From an uncultured Collinsella sp. (GTDB lineage: Bacteria; Actinomycetota; Coriobacteriia; Coriobacteriales; Coriobacteriaceae), in contig CAJJYO010000007.1 of assembly GCA_905197385.1 (NCBI GenBank), positions 1-17,458 of the forward strand: DNA of 17,458 nt. The letters are read 5' to 3'. The notes below the pieces were generated by a model that saw only the letters and a program-made list of their open reading frames with translations, was not told the DNA's origin and did not search any database. Below are positions 6,762-14,588 of this stretch, piece after piece. Position 1 is the stretch's first letter. Each line of letters starts with the position of its first letter. The translations under genes and the position numbers were made by a program.

Positions 6762-7321
6762 TAGTCAAGCCTAGCCGCCTCGTCTCCCAACAACCGCTCA
6801 AAAATAATGCGAAGATCATCCTCGTCTAAATAACCGTCCTCAAGGTAGCCACCGTCGATGGCGTCGAGCATTATCTTCTCTTTCTCCTTTAGGCGCTCGT
6901 AAATCACCTTATCCAAGGAAAAGGGTATGCCATCGCTTTCAAAGATCGTGCGCATAAAGTAGTAGCGGGTCTTCTGATCATCGGGGAGTCCAAGACGATG
7001 AATGCGGTCCTTAGACTGCAAGAGATGTACGAGGTTATAGCTGTACTCAAAGTACACGGCGTCATGGCACACCGAATGCAGGGAGACAGACTCGGCAAGC
7101 GTCTGTGGATTGGTCACCAGCACCGTAAAGCGTCCGGCGCGGAAGTCGTCCAATATCGCGCGTCGATCCTCTTGTGGCGTTCCGCCGTAAATCGCCCGAG
7201 CGTCGACTCCCTTTTCGGCAAGTCCGCGCCGCAAATTGCTAATGCTGCGCACAAACAGGCACCACACCACAACAGGGCGGCCCTGAGCAACAATACGTTC
7301 AATTAGCTGCTCGCACGCCAA
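6755..7321 (-). CDS. C-terminal part of frameshifted SNF2-like helicase
   Basis: This holds the second RecA-like domain (Helicase_C) of the SNF2-family protein encoded just upstream. Motifs visible are VVVWCLFVRS, NPQTLAESVSLHS (motif V region) and LLQSKDRIHRLGL (motif VI with the arginine finger), with a C-terminal tail ending RLLGDEAARLDYR. The only start in this stretch is a TTG at 7321 in mid-domain. The same frame continues upstream as sensible protein (WGEFSDIDYVDFSQTFYES) back to the G6 run at 7402-7407. It is therefore the distal half of the 8700 gene, reached by restoring one G or by a -1 frameshift. Restored, the protein would be 648 residues, with both helicase lobes. On its own this fragment would lack ATPase motifs I and II. 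Confidence 0.75.
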   Translation of the reverse strand: MACEQLIERIVAQGRPVVVWCLFVRSISNLRRGLAEKGVDARAIYGGTPQEDRRAILDDFRAGRFTVLVTNPQTLAESVSLHSVCHDAVYFEYSYNLVHLLQSKDRIHRLGLPDDQKTRYYFMRTIFESDGIPFSLDKVIYERLKEKEKIMLDAIDGGYLEDGYLDEDDLRIIFERLLGDEAARLDYR

Positions 7322-8700
7322 GAGCTTTGAAGTCGGCCGAGCTCGATCAATGGACTCGTAAAATGTTTGCGAGAAGTCAACATAGTCGATATCGGAGAAC
7401 TCCCCCCAACCTGATCGAGCACATACTCCAAATCTTCTTGATCGATAGCCTGCTCGAGCATGGCAGGGTCGCTCTCAAGCTGCAGCGTACGGATGATACG
7501 CGAAAATGGGCTAGAACATGCACTGGACAAGATATGCAGAAGCGAGTTTTCGTCAGCAGTCGCTTCGACTTCCACGATTTCGTCGGGCTCGGGCGCAGGA
7601 ACACCAAGCTCGTTCTTATTTGTGCGGCAGAAGAAAGGCGCAAGGCTTTTGTTTAGCTGCTCAATCTCATCCGCCCCGGGAGACTTAAGTTCACCCGGCT
7701 CATAGCCAAAAAAGGTGTCGTAGTCCTCGGGATAGAGAATGTGCAGCAGGTTGTAAATATCCTGGTAGGTATTAGGTATGGGTGTGCCCGTAAGTGCAAT
7801 CACGTACTTCGCGCCCTCATTTGCCTCAAGTGCCGAGGTCGCGCGCCTACCCTTGATCGCCTTGATGCGATGAACCTCATCAAATACAACGAGCGTTTGG
7901 TTGGAAACGATGGGGTGCAGCTCCCTCACATAGCCAGCAAGGGCTTCGTAGTTGAACGTAAACAGATTGCACGAACCGCTGTCCAGCGAAAGCGCATTTC
8001 TGCGCCGCTCAGTCGACATTGCTGCTATATGCGGGTCTCCCAGCGAAAAACAGCGCAGGGGCAGTTTGTCTCCAAAGGATGCCACCCACTCCTTTTCCCA
8101 TGCTTCAAAGCCGTTTTTTGGACAGACGACCACGATGCGCTTTGCAAGCCCCAAATGCCTTAAATATGCAAATACGCCGAGCACGGTTGCGGTCTTGCCC
8201 GCACCAGGCACCGAGAAATCGGCGGCGCGGCCGACGGCGGCCATAAAGAACGCATCGAGCATCTGCCGGTCGCGCAAGGGACGCACCATCGAGGCGTTCA
8301 CTATGTCGCGGAACTCCCGGAAACGCGGCCCCAGCTGGGGGTCGTCGGCTATGCCCTGAGCAGTCTGGGCCTTAATGGCAAGACCCACTTCCGAGCGCTC
8401 TCGGATGTACGTCTCCGTAGCGCTTGCATACGCCTCGAAGCTCCGGTCAACCGCAACCTCAACGCCATGCTCAGTGGCCTCCTGCACCGCCTCGAGCATC
8501 TCCTGGCACTCGCGCAAGCCCATGGCGCCATCGAGCAAAATGCAGTCGCCCTCGGTACCCACCACAGCGCTTGCGGGATAGTAAAGCCAGGCGCGCCACA
8601 CCGTCGAAGCCATGAAATCCGCAACGCTCTGCCCCTCGATACGCAAGAACATGCCTGGACGGGCATCGTCGTAGCCGACGATAATCCTAGGAGCGGTCAT
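7303..8700 (-). CDS. SNF2-like helicase, N-terminal part (frameshifted gene)
   Basis: The protein has 465 residues. The first RecA-like lobe shows Walker A PGAGKT (165-170, in place of the usual GxGKT), VVVCPKNGFEAWEKEW (motif Ia), FDEVH (273-277, a DExH box) and ALTGTP (302-307, motif III). An uncharacterised domain of about 150 residues precedes it. The reading frame is lost after LDQVGG at a G6 run (7402-7407), and 35 nonsense residues follow to the stop at 7303. The second lobe continues in the -1 frame. I chose the ATG at 8700 (GGTGA 6 nt upstream) over a GTG at 8709. The ATG overlaps the end of the ParB-like gene by 14 nt, implying translational coupling. This is a probable DNA translocase working with the ParB-like protein. 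As sequenced it would be non-functional unless frameshifting occurs. Confidence 0.8.
   Translation of the reverse strand: MTAPRIIVGYDDARPGMFLRIEGQSVADFMASTVWRAWLYYPASAVVGTEGDCILLDGAMGLRECQEMLEAVQEATEHGVEVAVDRSFEAYASATETYIRERSEVGLAIKAQTAQGIADDPQLGPRFREFRDIVNASMVRPLRDRQMLDAFFMAAVGRAADFSVPGAGKTATVLGVFAYLRHLGLAKRIVVVCPKNGFEAWEKEWVASFGDKLPLRCFSLGDPHIAAMSTERRRNALSLDSGSCNLFTFNYEALAGYVRELHPIVSNQTLVVFDEVHRIKAIKGRRATSALEANEGAKYVIALTGTPIPNTYQDIYNLLHILYPEDYDTFFGYEPGELKSPGADEIEQLNKSLAPFFCRTNKNELGVPAPEPDEIVEVEATADENSLLHILSSACSSPFSRIIRTLQLESDPAMLEQAIDQEDLEYVLDQVGGSSPISTMLTSRKHFTSPLIELGRLQSSWRASS
7402..7407 (-). other. Frameshift site in SNF2 gene (G6 homopolymer)
   Basis: On the minus strand the run is GTT GGG GGG AGT. 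With a seventh G it would read GTT GGG GGG GAG TTC TCC and continue into the conserved second helicase lobe. Removing a G instead leads to a stop within about 11 codons, so the intact allele most likely carries G7. Either slippage in vivo or a base-calling error could explain it. Confidence 0.8.
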
Positions 8701-9898
8701 CGATTTCACCGATCAGCTCATCGGCCTTATTCCTCACGGCAACAAGGTTAACGCGCACTTTCGAAAGTTCGATTGCATTCAGTACGTCGAGCATCTCGGG
8801 AAGGATCTTATTAAGATCGGAGAGGCACTCGGCAGACTTCTTAGCCGGAGTATCCATAAGCTTGGAGCGGCGCACAACCTCTCGAGCCCTATCGCCCGCA
8901 CGCGAGAAGCTATCGACCAGATCTCGGTCCGCGCGAAGCTCACTCACCTTTTCGCGAGTAAGGGGACCGGGCCCCATCTTCTCGAGCAACTCAGACATCG
9001 CCTGCTGCTCGGCGGCCTTAAAATCCGCCTCGGCAGGGGTGCCCGCCACGTTTCCAAAGTCTCTGACATAGCGAGTAATATCGCCCTCGGGCTGCACGAC
9101 CATATTCGAGAACATCGCGCGCTTAACAAATTGCTGGTCGCGCTTGTTGCCATACTTCTTCAGGACACGGCCGAATTCGCCCAAGGGGCCGTCGACCTTA
9201 AGGGCGCGGGCGAGATGGTATTGCTCGGGAGCTTGGCAGAACTCGAGAAACTCCTCCATGAACTGGGCGCGGTCGACGAGCTTCTTGACCTCGGCTTCGG
9301 TCATGCCCGTCGCGGTTCCGTACTCGGCCGGAGTGATCAGGTGGTTCTTAACCACGTCGCGGTACACGCCGACAAGACGATCGACGGGATCATAGGCGAC
9401 CTTTTCCTCCTCGCCAATTTGAATGGCGAGCTCCAGCAGCTTGATGCGCTTGGGGTCGCTGCCGGTGGCATCGTCGATGACGGCTGCCTCGAACCAGCCG
9501 GCCTCGTTGTTTTGGCGCGCAAGGCGACGAATGCACGTCAGGCGGCGGTTGCCGTCAATGACGCGGCCGTCGTTAAGCACGATGCCCGGCCTCAGCTGAC
9601 CGCGGAGCGCAATGCTCTTCTCGGTCTTCTTAAGCGCCCCGGGGTTGCTCTCGACGATAAAGCCCTCGATGGCCCCGTTATACTCTTCGCGACCAAGCGC
9701 AAGCAGATCCGCATCCTGCGCGGCGTTGTACTCGCTTACCCACGTTGCGATGCGGTCGTTCTGGTCGTTGTAGAACAGCAGGTCGCACTTGATGCGGTAG
9801 ATGTCGAAGTCGCGCGTCACGTTGTCGATGGAGTGCTTTTCTTTGCGTCCCGTCGGCAGAACGTTGCCGGTTGCGATTCCTTCCTCAAGCAAGCTCAT
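8687..9898 (-). CDS. ParB/Srx-like domain protein
   Basis: The protein has 403 residues. The ParB/Srx-like region (about 30-120) contains GQLRPGIVLNDGRVIDGNRR, where DGNRR (115-119) is the ParB-family nucleotide-binding motif. A helix-turn-helix-like segment follows (187-210, ITPAEYGTATGMTEAEVKKL). The C-terminal 200 residues are charged and helical (SELRADRDLVDSFSRAGDRAR) and may mediate assembly. I chose the ATG at 9898 because GGGAGG lies 6 nt upstream; a start at 9967 would lie deep inside the previous gene. It overlaps its upstream neighbour by 14 nt and the SNF2 gene by 14 nt. There is no ParA partner nearby, so chromosome partitioning is unlikely. A regulatory, DNA-binding or CTPase/ATPase role within a defence system fits the context better. 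The exact activity is not readable. Confidence 0.8.
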   Translation of the reverse strand: MSLLEEGIATGNVLPTGRKEKHSIDNVTRDFDIYRIKCDLLFYNDQNDRIATWVSEYNAAQDADLLALGREEYNGAIEGFIVESNPGALKKTEKSIALRGQLRPGIVLNDGRVIDGNRRLTCIRRLARQNNEAGWFEAAVIDDATGSDPKRIKLLELAIQIGEEEKVAYDPVDRLVGVYRDVVKNHLITPAEYGTATGMTEAEVKKLVDRAQFMEEFLEFCQAPEQYHLARALKVDGPLGEFGRVLKKYGNKRDQQFVKRAMFSNMVVQPEGDITRYVRDFGNVAGTPAEADFKAAEQQAMSELLEKMGPGPLTREKVSELRADRDLVDSFSRAGDRAREVVRRSKLMDTPAKKSAECLSDLNKILPEMLDVLNAIELSKVRVNLVAVRNKADELIGEIDDRS

Positions 9899-11198
9899 TG
9901 CGTGCCTCCCTTTTCCATGCTTCCATGGATGAATAGTATGCGTCTCCAATGTCATCGTAGTAGACATCGGAATTATGAACGGTCGTCGTCAGGAGCGGCG
10001 CCGGACAGGCTATGCCAAAGTCGCTCGCAAGCAGACGCGGCAAATCGTCACGTTCGATTCCCTCATGGCGTGCAACAACCCACTCAATAAGGTCGGCGGC
10101 AGAGAAGCGTCCCTCGCCGCCGACAACAAACACTTTAATGCCAGCAAGCGTGCAGCTCCGAAATAGCCCAGCCACGTCGAGCAGCCCTTCGTAAAAGTCA
10201 TCGGGCATATCCAACCCGTACAACGGGTGCACAGTCGCGCCACTCGCACGCAAGCTCGCTATGGTGAAGGGCTCTCCCTCGCGCGCATCAATACAAACCG
10301 TGGACGCATACGACTCAACGTCGGCCATACGCAGGCCCAACACGTCGTGCAGCCGCGTGAACGAAATGTAGCTGTCGTCTTCGTAGGCAAGCACGCGATG
10401 GTCCGAAAGCGCCTGGCGCAGCACGTAACGGAAGGCAGGATGTTGCCACACGGCATTCTCAAACCCGGTTTCGCCTTTCGCAAAGGACGGATGCGCCGCC
10501 AATAGCCGCGTGAAGTGGCCGTTCGGGGCGTCCCCTTCTTGGAAAAGCAGGCCATGGTCCTCGTAGTAGCCCGCGGCATCGATACCGCGATCGAGCGTCT
10601 CGGGCTGCTCGCCGGGAAACTCAAAAGCAAAACGTCGGCGAACAAGACCCACGTCACAAATCTGGTCGGCAAGCTCCCGAGCGAGGAAGTCCTCAAGGGT
10701 AAGCGCCTTGCATTCGACGTTGTCCCTCCCAGGCACCTCCGAGCAAGAGACCGGCACGTCCGCCGGGTGCTCAATAGACTTGACACCAAGCCACTCCGAG
10801 ACGCTCACGTCCGCAGGCTCGGCGAACAGGTCGAGCCATATCGCGGCGACACCGGCGCTAAAGCCATATTCGCGCTCGTAGGCCTTCGCCAGAACGTTTT
10901 TGGGTTCGACCGCATGACGCTCGGCAAAGGCGCGCACCTGGCGACGGCGATCGACCACGCCGAATCCGACAGAAAGGTGGTCCCCCAGAGTGACGCCTTC
11001 GTCGGCATTCCAAAAGACTTGCTTCAGCTCGTCATAGAGCACGGCGGGCGTGGTGATCCCCGCGCGCCTCAGCTCATTGCGCGAGACGCGAAAGACTAGA
11101 CGGGCGCACAGCTCGGTATCCTCACGCCGTGCCGCACTCACCGCCGCTCGCGCAGCCTCTGCACGCCCATCCTGTTGGCTGTCGACTACGTCCGCCAC
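9885..11198 (-). CDS. Unrecognised 437-aa protein in defence operon
   Basis: I cannot assign a family. I chose the GTG at 11198 because upstream residues are merely the shadow of the preceding gene, and the start lies 4 nt after that gene's stop with GAGG 9 nt upstream. No Walker, nuclease or methylase motif is evident, nor any membrane segment. Two stretches look like winged-helix pieces: LRRAGITTPAVLYDELKQVF near residues 40-60, and FSAADLIEWVVARHEGIERD with LPRLLASDFGI near 360-395. The middle is mixed alpha/beta (AFEFPGEQPETLDRGIDAAG, YYEDHGLLFQ). It overlaps the ParB-like gene by 14 nt and is probably translationally coupled to it. It may be a DNA-binding or specificity subunit for the ParB-like/SNF2 pair, but that is inference from position only. 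Confidence 0.7.
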   Translation of the reverse strand: MADVVDSQQDGRAEAARAAVSAARREDTELCARLVFRVSRNELRRAGITTPAVLYDELKQVFWNADEGVTLGDHLSVGFGVVDRRRQVRAFAERHAVEPKNVLAKAYEREYGFSAGVAAIWLDLFAEPADVSVSEWLGVKSIEHPADVPVSCSEVPGRDNVECKALTLEDFLARELADQICDVGLVRRRFAFEFPGEQPETLDRGIDAAGYYEDHGLLFQEGDAPNGHFTRLLAAHPSFAKGETGFENAVWQHPAFRYVLRQALSDHRVLAYEDDSYISFTRLHDVLGLRMADVESYASTVCIDAREGEPFTIASLRASGATVHPLYGLDMPDDFYEGLLDVAGLFRSCTLAGIKVFVVGGEGRFSAADLIEWVVARHEGIERDDLPRLLASDFGIACPAPLLTTTVHNSDVYYDDIGDAYYSSMEAWKREARNELA

Positions 11199-11202
11199 GC
11201 GC

Positions 11203-14200
11203 CTATGCCTCGCCCATCTTAGGCCCGAAGACGCGCTCGACGTAGGCGTCCAGCGTACCCTCCTTGGCAAGCTCCGCGGAGTCCGCGAGCTCGAAGTTCG
11301 AGACGCATCCCTGGCCCACCTCATCATGGAAGCCCAAGATGAAGTGCGTGGCGATCTCGTAGATGATCTTGGTGGGCGCGATGCCGAACACCTGGTGCTC
11401 CAGGATATGGTCCAAACGCTCGCGGTCATCCGGGAAGGCGGTCTTCATGCCCTTACTTCGGTACAGGCGCTTGATGATTTCGGTGATGTAGAGGCCCGAC
11501 TTCATGTATAGGTCGGCGAAGGTATGGCTCGGGTCGTCGAAGCAGCCCGGGTTCTCCTTCTCGAAGAGGTCCACCATCTGAACCACGACGCGGCGCGGCG
11601 TGAAGATCTGATTGGTCTTCTGGGGTGGCACGTAGTCGAAGATATCCTCCGTCTGGGACCCGTCAAAGTAGTTGGCCAGGCGCTCGCGCAGGTTGATGAA
11701 CTCGCTCACGGAGTCGTTGAACACGACCTCGTCGAAGAGGTGCCCGACGAAGCGCTTTACCTCGCCGGTCTCGCCATCGGTGTAGTCGCCGCCGTCGCGC
11801 AGGAAGCGGAACTCATCCACGGTGATGCTCGTGACGTCCTGGAAGACGTCGGCGGGGATCACCGTGTCGAAGTTCGCAAGCGTCGTGCCCTCCTCACCGT
11901 ATGCCATGAGGAACGACGGGATGGTGCGCGAGAAGCCGCGCAGGTGGGCACGCACCTTGTCCTCGATGCCCTGCTTCTCTTCCTCCTTCTTCGTTGTCTC
12001 CACCTCGCGCACCACGGTCTCGCCGGCGCTCTGCACGAGCTCCTCGCGGGAGTCCTCGAGCTTCTGGTTGAGCGCCTGGAACGCCTCGGCCTTCTGCTCG
12101 TCATGCCGTTGGTTCACCTCGGCGCGCTCGGCCTCGCTTGTCGCCGCCTTGAGCTCGTCCTTGCGCGACTGCTCGATGCGGCGCGCCTGGATCTGGTAGT
12201 CGCCGACCTGGCGGTTGAGCTGGATGTCGGCGTCTGCCTGGATCTTGCGCTCGATCTGCTGTTGCTGGCGCGGTTTGAGCTCGCTGCCATAGCTCTCCTT
12301 GGCAGCCTGAACCAGAGGCGCGGTCACGCTCTGTTTGAAGGCCTCCTTGAGGTTGTCGAGCATTGCCCTGTCGTCGTCATCGGCTGCGTGTGCCTTCGCG
12401 ATATCTTCGACCTGGCCCGAGAACTCAACGACGACATCGCCGTAGACCTTCGGCCCAAAGATGTCCGCCGCCTTGCCTACGACCTGCTCGTCGGGAATCT
12501 CCACCTCGCCCTCGTCGTTGATGGAGAGTTCATCGGCCGTTCCTTCGTCGATCTCGACCTTATTCTTCTCAACGTTCTGCGCCTTGCCCTGCTCGTAGGG
12601 ATCGAAGCGCTGGATGATCTCCACGACCTCTGCCGGCGCGTGGAAGACACTCGCGATGTTCTGGAACAGGAAGTTGCTCATGAAGCCGCGCTTGACCACC
12701 TCGCGGGCGTGGATGCGCCTCGGCACGCTGAGCACCTGCTCGGCATCGAGCTCGACCATCTGGCCTTCATCGTCCTCGCCATAGACGGGGAAGAAGTTCA
12801 GCAGCTGGCGGATGTGGCGCTCGCGCGTCTCCACGTCGCCGCCGCCGCGCGCGGTCTCGCCGTACAGGTCGTTGGCGAACTGCTCGAAGATGGTGAGTGT
12901 GCGGGCGGGATCGAAGTCGAAGACGTAGGCGTTCTCCTTGCGCGCGTAGTTGCCGCCGCCCAGGTCGAACAGACACGGGTTCTGGCTGCGGAAGGCCGCC
13001 TGCATGTACAGTGCGGGGCTCGCCATGTTCGAGAGCATGAGCACGGCGGTCCACTCCGGCACGGTCACGCCCGTGGTGAGCTGGCCGACCGAAAGGGTGA
13101 TGGTCCTGTCGTGGTCCTTGATCGCGCGGCGCACCTTGTCGAGCGACTTCTCGTTCTCGTCGTCGGCGTCGATCTTGCCGTCGCCAGCAGCGAGTACCAC
13201 CTCGTAATCCTTGAAGACGGGGTGCGCCTGCAGTTTCTTGGCGAGGGCGCGGGCGGAGTCGACGCGGTTGAGCATCCAGAACGTATGGCGCAGCTCGTCG
13301 CGCAGCCCGGGTGTCGAGAACGGGAACTTCTCCTGCGTGGTGAGCGCGTCGAGGAACTTGTCCACGTCGGCGTCATGCACGAAGCCGCCGTTCTGCTTGG
13401 TCGAGAAGAACTCGTTGAGGTCGAAGGCGAACTCGGTCTGCTCGCCATCGATCTCCATGCCGCCGCGGGCCTCCTGCTCGACGATGTCGCTCATCTGGTA
13501 GGTGAGCAGGTTGAGCTTGGGGAGGTTGGCGTAGGGGTTCGGCTGCTCGGAGTCAGCGGGCCAGTCGCGCTTGGCCTGCTGCTCGTCGGCATAGGTCCAG
13601 TTGTAGATGGCGTCGTCGGCGAACTTCTCGTTTGCAATGGCCTTGAAGGGCGTGCCGGAGAGGTGCAGCGTGAAGCGGCGCTTAATGTGGTCGAATGCCA
13701 CGTCGGTCTTGAAGGTGTCCACGCCCTCGTGTGCCTCGTCGATGATGAGCACGTCCCAGGTGAGGTCGGCCACCTCGTCGAGCTTCTGGTATACGCCGCC
13801 GAAGCGGATGGAGCCCTTGAGGTCCTGAAGGCTCACGAACTCGATGAACCCCTTGGGGCCTTCCGGGTCGTTGCGGATGGCGCGCAGGCACTCCTCGCGG
13901 CTGAGGCAGTAGGGCTTGCCAGCCAGGGCGTCCACGCCGCTGGTGAAGCGGTAACCGCCCTCCAAGCCCACGAACTTCACGTAGTCGTCGTACCAGGAGT
14001 TGGCGATGGCGGGGCGGTTGGTGACGATGAGCACCTTCTGCGCGCCGATGCTGCGGCAGAGGTCGTACGCGGTGAGCGTCTTGCCGAAGCGCGGTTTGGC
14101 GTTCCACAGGAACTCGCCACCGCGCGCACCATCCTCACCCCAATGGGCACGAGCATAGGCGCCCGTTTGTTCAACAGCACGCTCTTGCTCGGCGCGCAGG

Positions 14201-14586
14201 GTATAGGATGCCGCCCCGGGTGTGTCCAGCACGCCATCGGTATCGCGGAAACGGTAGAACTGCTGGTGTGACTCATCGCCACTAATCTTGAACCATTCCT
14301 TTTTGGGCTCGCGCTCGATGCCCTGCTTTTCCAAATAGGCATGAAAGTCGGTGTCGCGGAAGGTGCCCGCGCGGTGCTCCCACGTGGCGTTGCCGCTCCA
14401 CTCCAGATGCCACTGAACATCGGCGGTGTGCGTCTGCTGCTTGATGCGCTCGCGCACGTCTTGCTCGGTGTAGCCGATTTTGGTCCAACCGTTATGGCGA
14501 GCGATCTCGGGCGTGGTGTAGGCGTAGATCTGCGGCACCGCAGGAGCGGTGGTCTCGATGATCTGGGAGATGTCGATGCTCGCCAT
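11203..14586 (-). CDS. GIY-YIG + SF2 helicase restriction subunit with partial SAM-binding module
   Basis: The protein has 1127 residues. Residues about 20-110 match a T5orf172/GIY-YIG-type domain (IYAYTTPE, GWTKIGYTEQDVRERI). A ResIII-type SF2 helicase follows with Walker A AKPRFGKT (163-170), IIDEAHE (DEAH 283-286), HLSGTP (motif III, about 308-313) and AAFRSQNP (motif VI region). Residues about 760-875 form a long Gln/Glu/Arg-rich coiled coil. The C-terminus carries TNQIFTPRRVVVQM (methylase motif X-like) and FADLYMKSGLYITEI (motif I-like, F1023 and D1025), then VFGIAPTKIIYEIA, but no NPPY motif IV. It should translocate on and cut DNA with the adjacent methylase gene in a combined type I/IIG-like system. 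The start lies 2 nt after the methylase stop. The sequence is intact and distinctly GC-rich. Confidence 0.87.
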   Translation of the reverse strand: MASIDISQIIETTAPAVPQIYAYTTPEIARHNGWTKIGYTEQDVRERIKQQTHTADVQWHLEWSGNATWEHRAGTFRDTDFHAYLEKQGIEREPKKEWFKISGDESHQQFYRFRDTDGVLDTPGAASYTLRAEQERAVEQTGAYARAHWGEDGARGGEFLWNAKPRFGKTLTAYDLCRSIGAQKVLIVTNRPAIANSWYDDYVKFVGLEGGYRFTSGVDALAGKPYCLSREECLRAIRNDPEGPKGFIEFVSLQDLKGSIRFGGVYQKLDEVADLTWDVLIIDEAHEGVDTFKTDVAFDHIKRRFTLHLSGTPFKAIANEKFADDAIYNWTYADEQQAKRDWPADSEQPNPYANLPKLNLLTYQMSDIVEQEARGGMEIDGEQTEFAFDLNEFFSTKQNGGFVHDADVDKFLDALTTQEKFPFSTPGLRDELRHTFWMLNRVDSARALAKKLQAHPVFKDYEVVLAAGDGKIDADDENEKSLDKVRRAIKDHDRTITLSVGQLTTGVTVPEWTAVLMLSNMASPALYMQAAFRSQNPCLFDLGGGNYARKENAYVFDFDPARTLTIFEQFANDLYGETARGGGDVETRERHIRQLLNFFPVYGEDDEGQMVELDAEQVLSVPRRIHAREVVKRGFMSNFLFQNIASVFHAPAEVVEIIQRFDPYEQGKAQNVEKNKVEIDEGTADELSINDEGEVEIPDEQVVGKAADIFGPKVYGDVVVEFSGQVEDIAKAHAADDDDRAMLDNLKEAFKQSVTAPLVQAAKESYGSELKPRQQQQIERKIQADADIQLNRQVGDYQIQARRIEQSRKDELKAATSEAERAEVNQRHDEQKAEAFQALNQKLEDSREELVQSAGETVVREVETTKKEEEKQGIEDKVRAHLRGFSRTIPSFLMAYGEEGTTLANFDTVIPADVFQDVTSITVDEFRFLRDGGDYTDGETGEVKRFVGHLFDEVVFNDSVSEFINLRERLANYFDGSQTEDIFDYVPPQKTNQIFTPRRVVVQMVDLFEKENPGCFDDPSHTFADLYMKSGLYITEIIKRLYRSKGMKTAFPDDRERLDHILEHQVFGIAPTKIIYEIATHFILGFHDEVGQGCVSNFELADSAELAKEGTLDAYVERVFGPKMGEA

Positions 14587-14588
14587 GT

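Noticed and set aside
8687..9898. Chromosome or plasmid partitioning ParB
   Set aside because: No ParA neighbour, no parS-like repeats seen, and the gene is embedded in a defence operon with a helicase.
9899..9967. Upstream ATG at 9967 for the ParB-like gene
   Set aside because: It would lie deeper in the preceding gene. The ATG at 9898 has a strong GGGAGG signal and begins a sensible protein.
11199..11429. N-terminal extension of the 437-aa protein up to 11429
   Set aside because: That stretch is Ser/Arg-rich out-of-frame translation of the helicase C-terminus. The GTG at 11198 lies 4 nt after the helicase stop.
11524..14271. 915-codon plus-strand open frame opposite the helicase gene
   Set aside because: It is the antisense shadow of a gene with clear helicase motifs. 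The translation is Leu/Val/Ala/Gly/Glu-biased with no domain, as expected opposite GC-rich coding sequence.
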